From CAWJEL01 sp964647255 (GTDB lineage: Bacteria > Chloroflexota > Anaerolineae > CG2-30-64-16), in the NCBI GenBank assembly GCA_964647255.1, contig CAZYGI010000107.1:1-10283 (forward strand): a DNA stretch of 10,283 nt, written 5' to 3'. The position numbers were made by a program, and so were the translations under genes. Positions 1-8,689 of this stretch are shown one piece after another (the stretch's first letter is position 1; the number at the start of each line of letters is the position of its first letter). The notes under the pieces were generated by a model. That model saw only the letters and a list, made by a program, of their open reading frames with translations. It made no database searches and had not been told where the DNA came from.

Positions 1-1707
1 CAGGAAGTCCACCTTCAGCAAGCCGATGGATTCCAGGATCGGATACTCGTACTGTGCGACGGTTTGCGTGATGCCGGATTGCGGCGGCCGCATGAGGGGG
101 GTGTAGAAGGGCAGCGCCTTATCGGCGATGATGACCGCGGCGGGGTGCACCGACGAGTGTCGCGCGGCGCCCTCCAGGTGGTTGGCGTTGTCGAGCAGCT
201 CCTTCACCTTGGGATCGCTGTCGTACAGCTGCCGCAGATCGGAGGAATAGAACTCGTGGCCGTCGGTCAGCACATCCTGGATCGTCACCGGCTTGCCGGG
301 GACGCCGGGGATCAGCTTGGCGATCTTGTCCACCTCCTCGAGGGGGACGCCCATGGCGCGGCCGACATCGCGCACCGCAGCCCGCGACTTCATCCGGCCG
401 AAGGTGACGATCTGTGCGACGCGCTCGCTGCCGTATTTCTCCACGGTGTAGCGGATCAACTCCTCGCGCTGGTCATCCGGGAAGTCCAGGTCGAAGTCGG
501 GCATGGTGACGCGGCCGGGGTTCAGGAACCGCTCGAAGATCAGCTTGTTGCGCAGCGGATCGAGGTTCGTCACGCCGATGGCGTACGCCACGATCGAACC
601 TGCGCCCGACCCGCGCACGTTCCACCAGATGCCGCGGCTCTTGGCGTGCATGCATAGATCCCACACGATCAGGTAGTAGACGTCGAAGCCCATCTCGTGG
701 ATGATCTTCAGCTCGTGCTCGGTCCGGTCGCGCACGTCGGGATCGCCGGCGCGCGGGCCGTAACGCCAGACCAAACCTTCCTCGGTCAGGTGGCGCAGGT
801 AGCTCTGATAATCGAACTCCGGCGGGATGGCGATGTCCGGCAGGTGATATTTGTCGTCCTCCGGGTCCACGTTGCACATCTCGGCGATCTTCATCGTGTT
901 AGTGAAGGCGCTTTCGGGCAGGTCTATCAGCGGCAAGAAAGTCTGCCGCATCTGATCCAGGCTCTTGAGGAAGTACGTGGCGCCGTAGCGCAGGCGTTTT
1001 TCATCGCTGACCAGCGACGCGGTTTGGACGCAGAGCAGCAGGTCGTGCGGTCCGGCATCCTCTGACTTGACGTAATGCACGTCGTTTGTCGCGATCAGCG
1101 GCACGTCGTATTTCCGGGCGAACTCGAAGAGCTGCTTATTCACCTGGGTTAATTCCGGAATGTCATGCTCCTGGAATTCCATGTACCAGCGGTCCGGCCC
1201 GAACACGTCGCGATACCAGTGCAGCCGTTCGACCGCCTTGTCGGGCTGGCCGGTCTTGATCAGCGCGGGCAGCTCGGCGGCCAGGCAGCCCGAGGTGCAG
1301 ATCAACCCTTCACTGTGCGCGGCGAGATAATCGGCATCAATGCGCGGCTTGTAGTAATAGCCATCGAACTGCGCGTCCGAGCAGAGTTGGAGCAGATTGC
1401 GGTAGCCCGTCATGTTCTCGGCCAGCAGCAGCAGATGGTGGCGCCCCTTGTCTCGTTCCGAGTCGCGCCCCGTCATCGGCCGGCCGGCCTGGGTGATGTA
1501 CGCCTCGACGCCCAGGATCGGCCGGACGCCTTCCTTCTTGCAGGCGCGCACGAAGTCAATGGCGCCGTGCATCACCCCGTGGTCGGTGAGCGCCAGCGCG
1601 GGTTGCCCCAGCTCCGCGGCGCGCTTGGCGAGCGCGGCGACCTTGCCCATGCCATCAAGCAGGGAATATTCGGAGTGGACGTGAAGATGAACGAAATCGT
1701 CGGGCAT
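1..1707 (-). CDS. dnaE: DNA polymerase III subunit alpha (N-terminal part)
   Basis: This is the replicative DNA polymerase catalytic subunit, a C-family polymerase of the replisome. The reading frame is open over 569 codons from ATG 1705-1707 and runs off the left edge, so about half of a typical alpha subunit is present. The N-terminal PHP domain begins HLHVHSEYSLLDG and keeps all the expected metal-ligand positions: His9, His11, Asp18, His43, Glu68, His90/91, Cys141, Asp209 and His211. The polymerase palm starts after about residue 290. The PDxDxDF motif is PDFDLDF at residues 403-409 (Asp406 and Asp408 catalytic by comparison with E. coli Asp401/403), and the third catalytic Asp is Asp567 in LLKVDFL at the window edge. 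The start is chosen because MPDDFVHLHVHSEYS is the usual DnaE N-terminus and an in-frame TGA lies shortly upstream; no clear Shine-Dalgarno precedes it. The missing C-terminus would hold the fingers, beta-binding and OB domains. Confidence 0.97.
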   Translation of the reverse strand, partial: MPDDFVHLHVHSEYSLLDGMGKVAALAKRAAELGQPALALTDHGVMHGAIDFVRACKKEGVRPILGVEAYITQAGRPMTGRDSERDKGRHHLLLLAENMTGYRNLLQLCSDAQFDGYYYKPRIDADYLAAHSEGLICTSGCLAAELPALIKTGQPDKAVERLHWYRDVFGPDRWYMEFQEHDIPELTQVNKQLFEFARKYDVPLIATNDVHYVKSEDAGPHDLLLCVQTASLVSDEKRLRYGATYFLKSLDQMRQTFLPLIDLPESAFTNTMKIAEMCNVDPEDDKYHLPDIAIPPEFDYQSYLRHLTEEGLVWRYGPRAGDPDVRDRTEHELKIIHEMGFDVYYLIVWDLCMHAKSRGIWWNVRGSGAGSIVAYAIGVTNLDPLRNKLIFERFLNPGRVTMPDFDLDFPDDQREELIRYTVEKYGSERVAQIVTFGRMKSRAAVRDVGRAMGVPLEEVDKIAKLIPGVPGKPVTIQDVLTDGHEFYSSDLRQLYDSDPKVKELLDNANHLEGAARHSSVHPAAVIIADKALPFYTPLMRPPQSGITQTVAQYEYPILESIGLLKVDFL

Positions 1708-1825
1708 GGTGGTTTCGATTCTTGACGATCAACCGTGGACGAGTAAACAGGGCCACATGGCGCAAAGCATAAGTCACGTTTCCCGAAGCGAAGTTCGGAA
1801 GGGTGTCAAAGTGGTCTGCGGGCAA

Positions 1826-1855
1826 ATTATAGCAGAGGGAGGCGTAGAACGGTAA
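1826..1855 (-). promoter_or_regulatory. Probable dnaE promoter
   Basis: On the minus strand a perfect TATAAT (-10, plus positions 1826-1831) follows a weak -35-like TTACCG (1850-1855) with an 18-nt spacer. Transcription would start near 1819, giving a dnaE leader of about 110 nt. The leader can form a small imperfect hairpin (CCGAA/TTCGG, around 1780-1796). The perfect -10 in an otherwise GC-rich stretch is the main evidence; the -35 is poor. Confidence 0.55.
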
Positions 1856-1861
1856 TCCGTC

Positions 1862-1907
1862 TGAAAATATGATGGCCCTCGGGTTCCGCGAGAACCCGGG
1901 GGCCATC
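1862..1907 (-). terminator. Rho-independent terminator of the secreted-protein gene
   Basis: Two 16-nt arms (1871-1886 and 1892-1907) pair around a 5-nt loop, cgcga. One pair is G·U on the plus strand, which becomes an A/C mismatch on the minus strand. On the minus strand the stem is followed by ATATTTTC, a short U-rich tail. It lies about 67 nt beyond the stop of the minus-strand gene 1974-2618 and just before the dnaE promoter, so it would insulate dnaE from upstream readthrough. Confidence 0.7.
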
Positions 1908-1973
1908 TCTGAGCCTGGTCCAGGCCAAGACCCAAAGCCTTGAGCCCAGAACGCTGTTCGAAGGGTATTGGGC

Positions 1974-2618
1974 CTAGCGCAACAGGATGGGCAGGTAGGC
2001 CGTTGGGACCGTGTAGCCCACCCGGGCGCCGACGATCTGATGATTGGTTCCGGTGACCTGGGGCTGAATGCGCAAGACGTAGTTGAAATTGCGGTTATCC
2101 ACCGTCGTGATCGGGTTTCCGGCCTTGGTGATGGCTTGTACCGAAGTATTGGCGGGCAGGTTCGGAGTATCGAACAGCAGGTTCGTGAACCCCTTCGTGG
2201 CGGGCGCGTAACTGGTTACGGCCACGATGAAGTTTGACGCGGTGTTGTCTACGACGTAAAAGATCACCTCGACGATGCGAGCGCCGTTCGGCAGGTCCAG
2301 GCGCGCGACAAAGGAGTCCTTGTCACTCGCACCCCCCACCAACTTCGTGGCGTAGATGGCCCCGCCTGATTGATAGTCGAACTCGACAAGCGAAGAGCGC
2401 GCGGTGAAGTCGTTGCCGGAGTAGGTCTTGTAGTAGACCGTAGCGGCGTTCGGTGCGTCGCTGGAAGCCGGCTCGGCCACTGGCGCCAGAGCATTCTCCC
2501 CGGCCGAGGGGACGTCGCCCGGCACGGGCGGGCCGAGAGCGCTTCCCGCAACCGAGCCGGCAGCGGAAAGGCCGATAACGAGGGTGATCGTCACAAGGAC
2601 AGTGATGCGTCGGAACAT
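1974..2618 (-). CDS. Secreted protein of unknown function
   Basis: A 214-residue protein with no family I recognise. It starts MFRRITVLVTITLVIGL, a basic N-terminus followed by a hydrophobic stretch, with a likely signal peptidase site in the Ala/Gly-rich segment around residues 20-28. A short Pro/Ala-rich segment (about 28-55) follows. The rest, from VYYKTYSGNDF onward, is rich in beta-forming, Thr, Asn and Gly residues, consistent with one extracellular beta-sandwich-like domain. No catalytic motif is visible and there is no cysteine. The C-terminus is AYLPILLR, resembling the short YLPLVLR-type ending I associate with exported Chloroflexota proteins. The start is supported by AAGGAG eight nt upstream of ATG 2616-2618. 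It appears monocistronic, with its own promoter upstream and a hairpin terminator downstream. Export is fairly certain; function is unknown. Confidence 0.85.
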   Translation of the reverse strand: MFRRITVLVTITLVIGLSAAGSVAGSALGPPVPGDVPSAGENALAPVAEPASSDAPNAATVYYKTYSGNDFTARSSLVEFDYQSGGAIYATKLVGGASDKDSFVARLDLPNGARIVEVIFYVVDNTASNFIVAVTSYAPATKGFTNLLFDTPNLPANTSVQAITKAGNPITTVDNRNFNYVLRIQPQVTGTNHQIVGARVGYTVPTAYLPILLR

Positions 2619-2747
2619 ACCAGGTCTCCTTTCTGATCAGGGGGCGGCAGGGAAACCAGAGCGAGAGTGAGATCGCTCATTCGGGCAGGATCGCGCAACG
2701 TCGAAGCGGCAGGGGCGTCTTTTTTGTACGCAATGCTATCTGTGCGG

Positions 2748-2776
2748 ATTCTCGCGCAGGTTGACCCCCGCGTCAA
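2748..2776 (-). promoter_or_regulatory. Promoter of the secreted-protein gene, overlapping an inverted repeat
   Basis: On the minus strand TTGACG (plus 2771-2776) is followed, after exactly 17 nt, by GAGAAT (2748-2753). The -35 matches consensus at five of six positions and the -10 at four of six. The start would be near 2741, giving a leader of about 120 nt. The -35 is one arm of an inverted repeat TTGAC-N6-GTCAA (2761-2776), which could be an operator or chance. Confidence 0.5.
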
Positions 2777-2813
2777 GCCCTGAAAATGGCGCCGCGCCAA
2801 AAACGGAGTCGCG

Positions 2814-2842
2814 TTGACTTTCCGGCCCCGGCAGGGTAGAAT
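2814..2842 (+). promoter_or_regulatory. Promoter of the small gene-polA operon
   Basis: TTGACT (2814-2819), a 17-nt spacer and TAGAAT (2837-2842) make a near-consensus housekeeping sigma promoter. Transcription would begin near 2849, leaving a leader of about 28 nt before the start codon at 2877. This argues against translation starting at TTG 2814, which is part of the -35 box. Confidence 0.8.
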
Positions 2843-2876
2843 GCAGGCATCGTACGCCCATCAGGGAGGATCACAC

Positions 2877-3107
2877 ATGCCGGACAAAACGCCTTTTACC
2901 TGGAAACCGACTGACATCATCGAAATGACCAATGCCAGCGATGAGAATCTCTTGCTGGATCTTCTCAGCGGCCATCAGCGACTTGACATTGGCCGGACGA
3001 TCCGGCTGACCGCCAGCGCGCTCGAGGTGCCGCAGGTGAACGCACTGGTGAGCCAGGGCAAAGTCAAGGTGCAGCCTTACAAGGTGCAGCCGAACAAACG
3101 AAAGTAG
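2877..3107 (+). CDS. Conserved-looking small protein of unknown function upstream of polA
   Basis: A 76-residue protein I do not recognise. The start at ATG 2877 is set by the Shine-Dalgarno GGGAGGA (2864-2870) six nt upstream and by the promoter position; the frame extends to 2814 only through the -35 box. The body (TDIIEMTNASDENLLLDL to about residue 62) alternates polar and hydrophobic residues, consistent with a small beta-rich fold ending in a short helix (PQVNALVSQGK). No signal peptide, membrane segment or cysteine is seen. The C-terminal tail is basic and carries a 15-nt tandem duplication: caaggtgcagcc occurs at 3065-3076 and 3080-3091, encoding KVQPY then KVQPN. The stop lies 6 nt before the polA start, so the two are almost certainly co-transcribed and possibly translationally coupled. 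A role linked to PolA is inferred from position only. Confidence 0.85.
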   Translation: MPDKTPFTWKPTDIIEMTNASDENLLLDLLSGHQRLDIGRTIRLTASALEVPQVNALVSQGKVKVQPYKVQPNKRK

Positions 3108-3113
3108 TGGACC

Positions 3114-5960
3114 ATGTCCGACCCCAAACTTGTCTTGATTGATGGCCACAGCCTGGCTTTCCGTGCGTTCCATGCGCTGCCGTTGGACATGGCGACGCCC
3201 ACCGGCGAGCTGACGAACGCGGTGTACGGCTTTACGTCCATGCTGCTGAACGTCCTGCGCGACCAGCGGCCGGAGTACGTGGCGGTGGCCTTCGATGTGG
3301 GCAAGACGTTCCGGCACGAGATGTACGAGGCGTACAAGGGCCACCGTGAACGGATGCCGGACGAACTGCGGTCACAGGTCGAGCGGATCAAACAGGTCGT
3401 CGAGACGCTGAACATCCCCATCTTCACCGCGCCGGGGTTCGAAGCCGATGATGTGCTTGCCACGCTGGCGCGCCAGGCCGAGGCGCAGGGCGTGCACACG
3501 GTGATCGTCACCGGTGACCGCGATATTTTGCAGATGGTGGACGACCGCATCAGCGTGTTGACATCGGGCCGCAAGTTCTCCGACACGATCATCTACGACC
3601 CGGCCGGTGTGCAGGAGAAATACGGGCTGCGTCCCGACCAGTTGGTGGATCTCAAGGCGCTCCTGGGCGACAAGTCGGACAACATTCCCGGCGTCAAGGG
3701 CATCGGCGAGAAGGGCGCGACCGACCTGCTGCAGAAATATGGCTCGCTCGAAGCGGTTTATGCCCAGGTGGATCAGGTCAAGCCGGATCGCACCCGGACG
3801 GCGCTGATCGAGGGCAAGGCCGACGCCGACCTGAGCCAGACGTTGGGTCGGATCGTGACGGACGTGCCGGTGGCGCTCGATCTGGCTGCCTGCCGCACGC
3901 ACGATTACGACCGGCCGCGGGCCGTAGCGCTCTTCCAGGAGCTGGCATTTCGGTCGCTCGCCGAGAAGCTGCCGGCGCAGAGGGACACGGCGCCGCGGGG
4001 ACACGGGGAGGCGGAGGCAGAGGAAGCGGAGGGGCAGACGGGCGGGGGGGCGGAGGAGCAACTGGCGCTATTCCCTGTCGAAACGCCCGCAGCCCACGCT
4101 ACCCGTTCACTGAGCTACCCATCTGCCGAAACGCCGGGCCTTATCACCTCCGAGTCCGCACTGAGCGAGGTCGCTGAGAAGCTATCGGCTGCGCCAACGA
4201 TCGCCTTCGACACGGAAACCACCGGCACCGATCCGCAGGCTGCGGCGCTGGTGGGGCTGGCAGTTGCCTGGGGCGATTCGGTCGAGCAGGCGGCGTACAT
4301 CGCCGTGAACCACGCGGATACGGGGAGCCTTCCCTGGGAGACTATCTGCGCGGCGTTGCAGCCCATTTTTGCCGATCCCAACCTCACGAAGGTGGCGCAC
4401 AATGCCAGCTACGACCTGGGCATGCTGGCGCGCTACGGACTGACGGTGGCTGGCGACATCGTAGACACCATGGTCGCCGAGTTCTTGATTGATCCCGGCA
4501 GCCGTGGGCTTGGGCTGAAGGATCTGGCGTGGACCCGGCTGCACGTCGAGATGACGCCCATCAGCGCACTGATCGGCAGCGGCAAGGGCCAGATCACGAT
4601 GGATCAGGTGCCGGCTGCGGCCGCCGCCGCGTACGCAAGCGCCGACGCGGCGATGACGTTGCGGCTGGCCGGCGTCTTGCTCCCGGAGCTGGCGCAGCGC
4701 GGGCTCACGTCGCTCTTCCGTGATGTCGAGATGCCGCTGGTGCCGGTGCTGGTGGCGATGGAAGCCGCCGGCATCAAGCTGGACGTTCCGTTCCTGGGCC
4801 AGATGTCGGTGGACCTGACGAAGCGCCTGCGCGAATTGGAGCGGGAGATCCAGCAGATCGCAGGATACGCGTTCAACGTCAACTCCACCCAGCAGCTCGC
4901 GGATGTGCTGTTCGGCAAGCTTGGGCTGCCCACGGAGGGGCTGAAAAAGACACAAGCGGGCAGCTACTCCACTGCGGCCGACGTGCTGGAAGGGCTGCGC
5001 GGCCGGCACGAGATCATTGACCTGATCCTGGAGCAGCGCCAGCTTGCCAAGCTATTGGGCACGTATGTGGATGCGCTGCCGGGCTTGGTGAACCCGCGCA
5101 CCGGCCGCCTGCATACCTCGTTCAATCAGACCGGCGCGGAGACGGGCCGTCTTAGCTCGACCAACCCGAACCTGCAAAACATTCCTGTCCGCACCGAGAT
5201 GGGGCGGGAGATCCGCCGCGCGTTCCTTGCCGATGCCGGCTGTGTGCTGCTCTCCGCCGACTATTCGCAGGTGGAGCTGCGCATCCTGGCGCACATCTGT
5301 GAAGACGAGTATCTCCTGGCCGCGTTCGAGCGCGGGGAGGACATCCACGCCAGCGCGGCGGCGAAGGTGTACGGCGTGCCGTTGGCCCAGGTGACCAAGG
5401 AGCAGCGGGCCGTCGCCAAGATGATGAACTTCGCCACCTCCTACGGCGTCACGCCATTTGGGCTGGCGCAGCGCACGGGCCTGAGTCAGGCCGAGGCCGG
5501 CCAGTTTATGAGCCGCTATTTCGCGATGTACCCCAGGGTGAAAGAGTACATCGAGCAGACCAAGGCGCAGGCCAGGGAGCGCGGCTACGTCGAGACGCTA
5601 TTGGGCCGGCGGCGCTACTTCCCCGTGCTCAAGACGCAAGCGACCGGCCAGCAGGCCTACAACACCCGCCAGGCCGCCGAACGCGCGGCGATCAACCATC
5701 CCATTCAGGGCACCGCGGCCGACATCATCAAGATCGCAATGGCGCGGCTCTACCGGGCGTTGGGCGAGGGCGGCTACCGCTCCCGCATCCTCCTCCAGGT
5801 GCACGATGAGCTGGTGCTCGAAGCGCCGCAAGATGAGCTGGCGCCCGTCAGCCGGCTGGTCCGGGAGACGATGGAAGGCGCGTACGAGCTCAACGCGAAG
5901 CTCAAGGTGGACATGGAAGCCGGGTTGAACTGGTATGAGATGGAGCCGGTGTCGAGTTGA
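3114..5960 (+). CDS. polA: DNA polymerase I
   Basis: This is the repair and Okazaki-fragment maturation polymerase, 948 residues, slightly longer than E. coli Pol I. Residues 1 to about 285 are the 5'-nuclease domain (LIDGHSLAFRAFH with Asp10; FEADDVLATLA; TGDRDILQ; GDKSDNIPGVKGIGEK). An acidic low-complexity linker covers about 286-345. The 3'-5' exonuclease domain (about 345-535) keeps FDTETTG (Asp366, Glu368), Asp434 in HNASYDLG, and Tyr507/Asp511 in YASAD, so proofreading should be active. The polymerase domain has motif A SADYSQVELR (Asp716), motif B from Arg765 with Lys769, Phe773 and Tyr777 (NFATSYG in place of the usual NFGIIYG), and motif C QVHDE (Asp898, Glu899). Phe773 corresponds to E. 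coli Phe762. The start codon lies 6 nt after the preceding small gene's stop, with no strong Shine-Dalgarno, suggesting coupling. No terminator is evident directly after the stop. Confidence 0.98.
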   Translation: MSDPKLVLIDGHSLAFRAFHALPLDMATPTGELTNAVYGFTSMLLNVLRDQRPEYVAVAFDVGKTFRHEMYEAYKGHRERMPDELRSQVERIKQVVETLNIPIFTAPGFEADDVLATLARQAEAQGVHTVIVTGDRDILQMVDDRISVLTSGRKFSDTIIYDPAGVQEKYGLRPDQLVDLKALLGDKSDNIPGVKGIGEKGATDLLQKYGSLEAVYAQVDQVKPDRTRTALIEGKADADLSQTLGRIVTDVPVALDLAACRTHDYDRPRAVALFQELAFRSLAEKLPAQRDTAPRGHGEAEAEEAEGQTGGGAEEQLALFPVETPAAHATRSLSYPSAETPGLITSESALSEVAEKLSAAPTIAFDTETTGTDPQAAALVGLAVAWGDSVEQAAYIAVNHADTGSLPWETICAALQPIFADPNLTKVAHNASYDLGMLARYGLTVAGDIVDTMVAEFLIDPGSRGLGLKDLAWTRLHVEMTPISALIGSGKGQITMDQVPAAAAAAYASADAAMTLRLAGVLLPELAQRGLTSLFRDVEMPLVPVLVAMEAAGIKLDVPFLGQMSVDLTKRLRELEREIQQIAGYAFNVNSTQQLADVLFGKLGLPTEGLKKTQAGSYSTAADVLEGLRGRHEIIDLILEQRQLAKLLGTYVDALPGLVNPRTGRLHTSFNQTGAETGRLSSTNPNLQNIPVRTEMGREIRRAFLADAGCVLLSADYSQVELRILAHICEDEYLLAAFERGEDIHASAAAKVYGVPLAQVTKEQRAVAKMMNFATSYGVTPFGLAQRTGLSQAEAGQFMSRYFAMYPRVKEYIEQTKAQARERGYVETLLGRRRYFPVLKTQATGQQAYNTRQAAERAAINHPIQGTAADIIKIAMARLYRALGEGGYRSRILLQVHDELVLEAPQDELAPVSRLVRETMEGAYELNAKLKVDMEAGLNWYEMEPVSS
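3982..4056 (+). repeat. G-rich low-complexity insertion in the polA linker
   Basis: A purine-dominated stretch inside polA encodes residues about 290-314, acidic and Gly-rich (EAEAEEAEG, GGGAEE). It contains gggacacgg twice (3982-3990 and 3998-4006, 16 nt apart), then GGAGGC-like units. It ends with gggg-cagac-ggg-c-ggggggg (4031-4050), which fits a G-quadruplex motif on the coding strand. It sits between two folded domains and keeps the frame. It looks like a short repeat element that entered a tolerant linker, but simple slippage expansion would also explain it. Confidence 0.55.
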
Positions 5961-5996
5961 AGAGCTTGGGTCGGGTGTCGTGAATAGGGGTGCGTC

Positions 5997-6128
5997 ATGT
6001 TGACTAACTACATCCGCTCAGCGATGCGACGGGCGATCTAGGAAATCTTGTCGGACGGCACTTTCTACGGCGAGATTCCTGGCTTTCAAGGGGTGTGGGC
6101 TAATGCGGCAACACTTGAAGGCTGCCGG
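5997..6128 (+). pseudogene. HicB-family antitoxin relic
   Basis: Reading from ATG 5997 gives MLTNYIRSAMRRAI, then TAG (6039-6041), then in the same frame EILSDGTFYGEIPGFQGVWA and NAATLEGCR. This is the N-terminal half of the HicB-type antitoxin fold, whose family members read roughly ...AKYEIL..DG.YYGEIPGF.GV.A...TLEECR. The TAG stands where the family has Tyr, so one base change would explain it. Similarity ends at CR (6128); the following residues up to TGA 6162-6164 do not match the DELxEVLEEW helix expected, so about the last 40-50 residues are gone. A Shine-Dalgarno-like AGGGG remains before the ATG. No hicA toxin reading frame lies beside it. This implies a lost or decaying toxin-antitoxin locus between polA and argS. 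Family assignment is from memory of the pattern. Confidence 0.8.
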
Positions 6129-6182
6129 TCGGATTCTGCGCTAAGCAGGGATCAGCCGAGATGAGTGGGAGAGTCTCTAAAT

Positions 6183-7862
<1,680 letters not shown>

Positions 7863-7866
7863 GTCT

Positions 7867-7902
7867 GGAAGCTGGGAGCTGCGAAGCAGATCGCCAGCTT
7901 CC
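7867..7902 (+). other. Stem-loop downstream of argS
   Basis: ggaagctgg (7867-7875) and ccagcttcc (7894-7902) form a perfect 9-bp stem. Its 18-nt loop contains a second small hairpin, ctgc-gaa-gcag (7879-7889). It begins 4 nt after the argS stop and ends 12 nt before the next gene's Shine-Dalgarno. There is no T-run after it, so it is not a standard terminator. It may limit readthrough, protect the argS mRNA 3' end, or be part of a dispersed GGAAGCT repeat. Confidence 0.55.
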
Positions 7903-7925
7903 GGCAACCAGCCTGGGAGGCGTCA

Positions 7926-8669
7926 ATGAAACGCACACAAGGCCGCAAGGTGATGTTCGTGCCGCTTGTGTGTCTCATGCTTGCTGCGCTGGCGTGCGGT
8001 GGGTTTCAAGTGCGCGTCACGCCGACACCGAAGGCGGTGATCGCCAGTCCAACGGTGGGAACACCCTTGCCGACGGCTGCGCCGACGGTAACAGCGGTGC
8101 GCGTTGAGGCCACTAAGGCCCCGGCGCCCACAGCCACATCCGCGCCATTGCTCAAAGGCCTGTTGAAGGTGACTGCCACCGGCGGGGTGAACGCTCGCGA
8201 GCAGCCGAGCGCGAAGGCCAGGCAGGTCGGTCGCTTCAATGTGAACACGATCGTCACGGTGCTGGAGGGCCCCACCACGGCGGACGGCTATTCCTGGTGG
8301 AAAGTGTCGGCGGACACGCTGAGCGGATGGGTCGCCTCCGGCCCGGCGAACGATCCGTGGCTGGTCGCCTACACGGCCGCGGCGCCGGTCGCAACCCCCT
8401 CGGCCGCGCCCAGGTTGGTGAACCGGGCGATCAAGCTTGGCGATCGCGTACAGGTGACAACCGCGGTAGGGCAGGCGCTCACCGTCCGCGATTCCGCCGG
8501 CAAGGACGCGACGATGGTGGCGCGCGTCGTGCGCGGCACGCTGTTCACCGTGCGCAGCGGACCGGTCAAGCAGGACGGGTTCACCTGGTGGGAGCTGGAG
8601 GGCGAGAAGGTCAAAGGGTGGGCCGCCGAAGGCGACACCCAGGACCGGTGGTTGACGCCGGTGGAGTGA
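7926..8669 (+). CDS. Probable lipoprotein with two SH3b domains
   Basis: A 247-residue exported protein. The N-terminus is basic (MKRTQGRK), then hydrophobic, ending LAALACGG with Cys24 as the likely lipidation site; the -3 residue is Ala rather than the preferred Leu. A Thr/Pro/Ala-rich linker (about 28-75) probably spans the envelope surface. Two bacterial SH3-like repeats follow. The first spans about 79-147 (VNAREQPS, the Trp pair 124-125, GWVASG). The second spans about 168-247 (LTVRDSAG, the Trp pair 221-222, GWAAEG). SH3b domains usually bind cell-wall or other ligands, and no catalytic domain is attached here. The start is fixed by GGGAGG (7915-7920) five nt before ATG 7926. It follows argS by 63 nt and could be read through from it or have its own unseen promoter. 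Confidence 0.88.
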   Translation: MKRTQGRKVMFVPLVCLMLAALACGGFQVRVTPTPKAVIASPTVGTPLPTAAPTVTAVRVEATKAPAPTATSAPLLKGLLKVTATGGVNAREQPSAKARQVGRFNVNTIVTVLEGPTTADGYSWWKVSADTLSGWVASGPANDPWLVAYTAAAPVATPSAAPRLVNRAIKLGDRVQVTTAVGQALTVRDSAGKDATMVARVVRGTLFTVRSGPVKQDGFTWWELEGEKVKGWAAEGDTQDRWLTPVE

Positions 8670-8689
8670 TGGGCCGGCAGATCGAGAGA

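Noticed and set aside
1165..1725. Plus-strand open frame (186 codons) opposite dnaE
   Set aside because: The minus strand carries the uninterrupted DnaE PHP domain with its motifs; the plus frame shows nothing recognisable.
1804..1809. Perfect TTGACA (-35) on the minus strand upstream of dnaE
   Set aside because: Seventeen nt downstream is TCGGGA, with no -10-like hexamer at 16-18 nt spacing; the TATAAT at 1826-1831 is a better candidate.
2814..2876. Extended N-terminus of the small gene from TTG 2814
   Set aside because: TTG 2814 is inside the -35 box of the promoter; ATG 2877 has a strong Shine-Dalgarno and follows the predicted transcription start.
4182..5009. Minus-strand open frame (275 codons) opposite polA
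   Set aside because: Composition is that of a shadow frame, and the plus strand encodes the conserved PolA exonuclease and polymerase domains here.
6039..6041. TAG in the HicB relic as a recoded (pyrrolysine) codon
   Set aside because: The frame also loses family similarity downstream, so decay is the simpler explanation; nothing else in the window suggests recoding.
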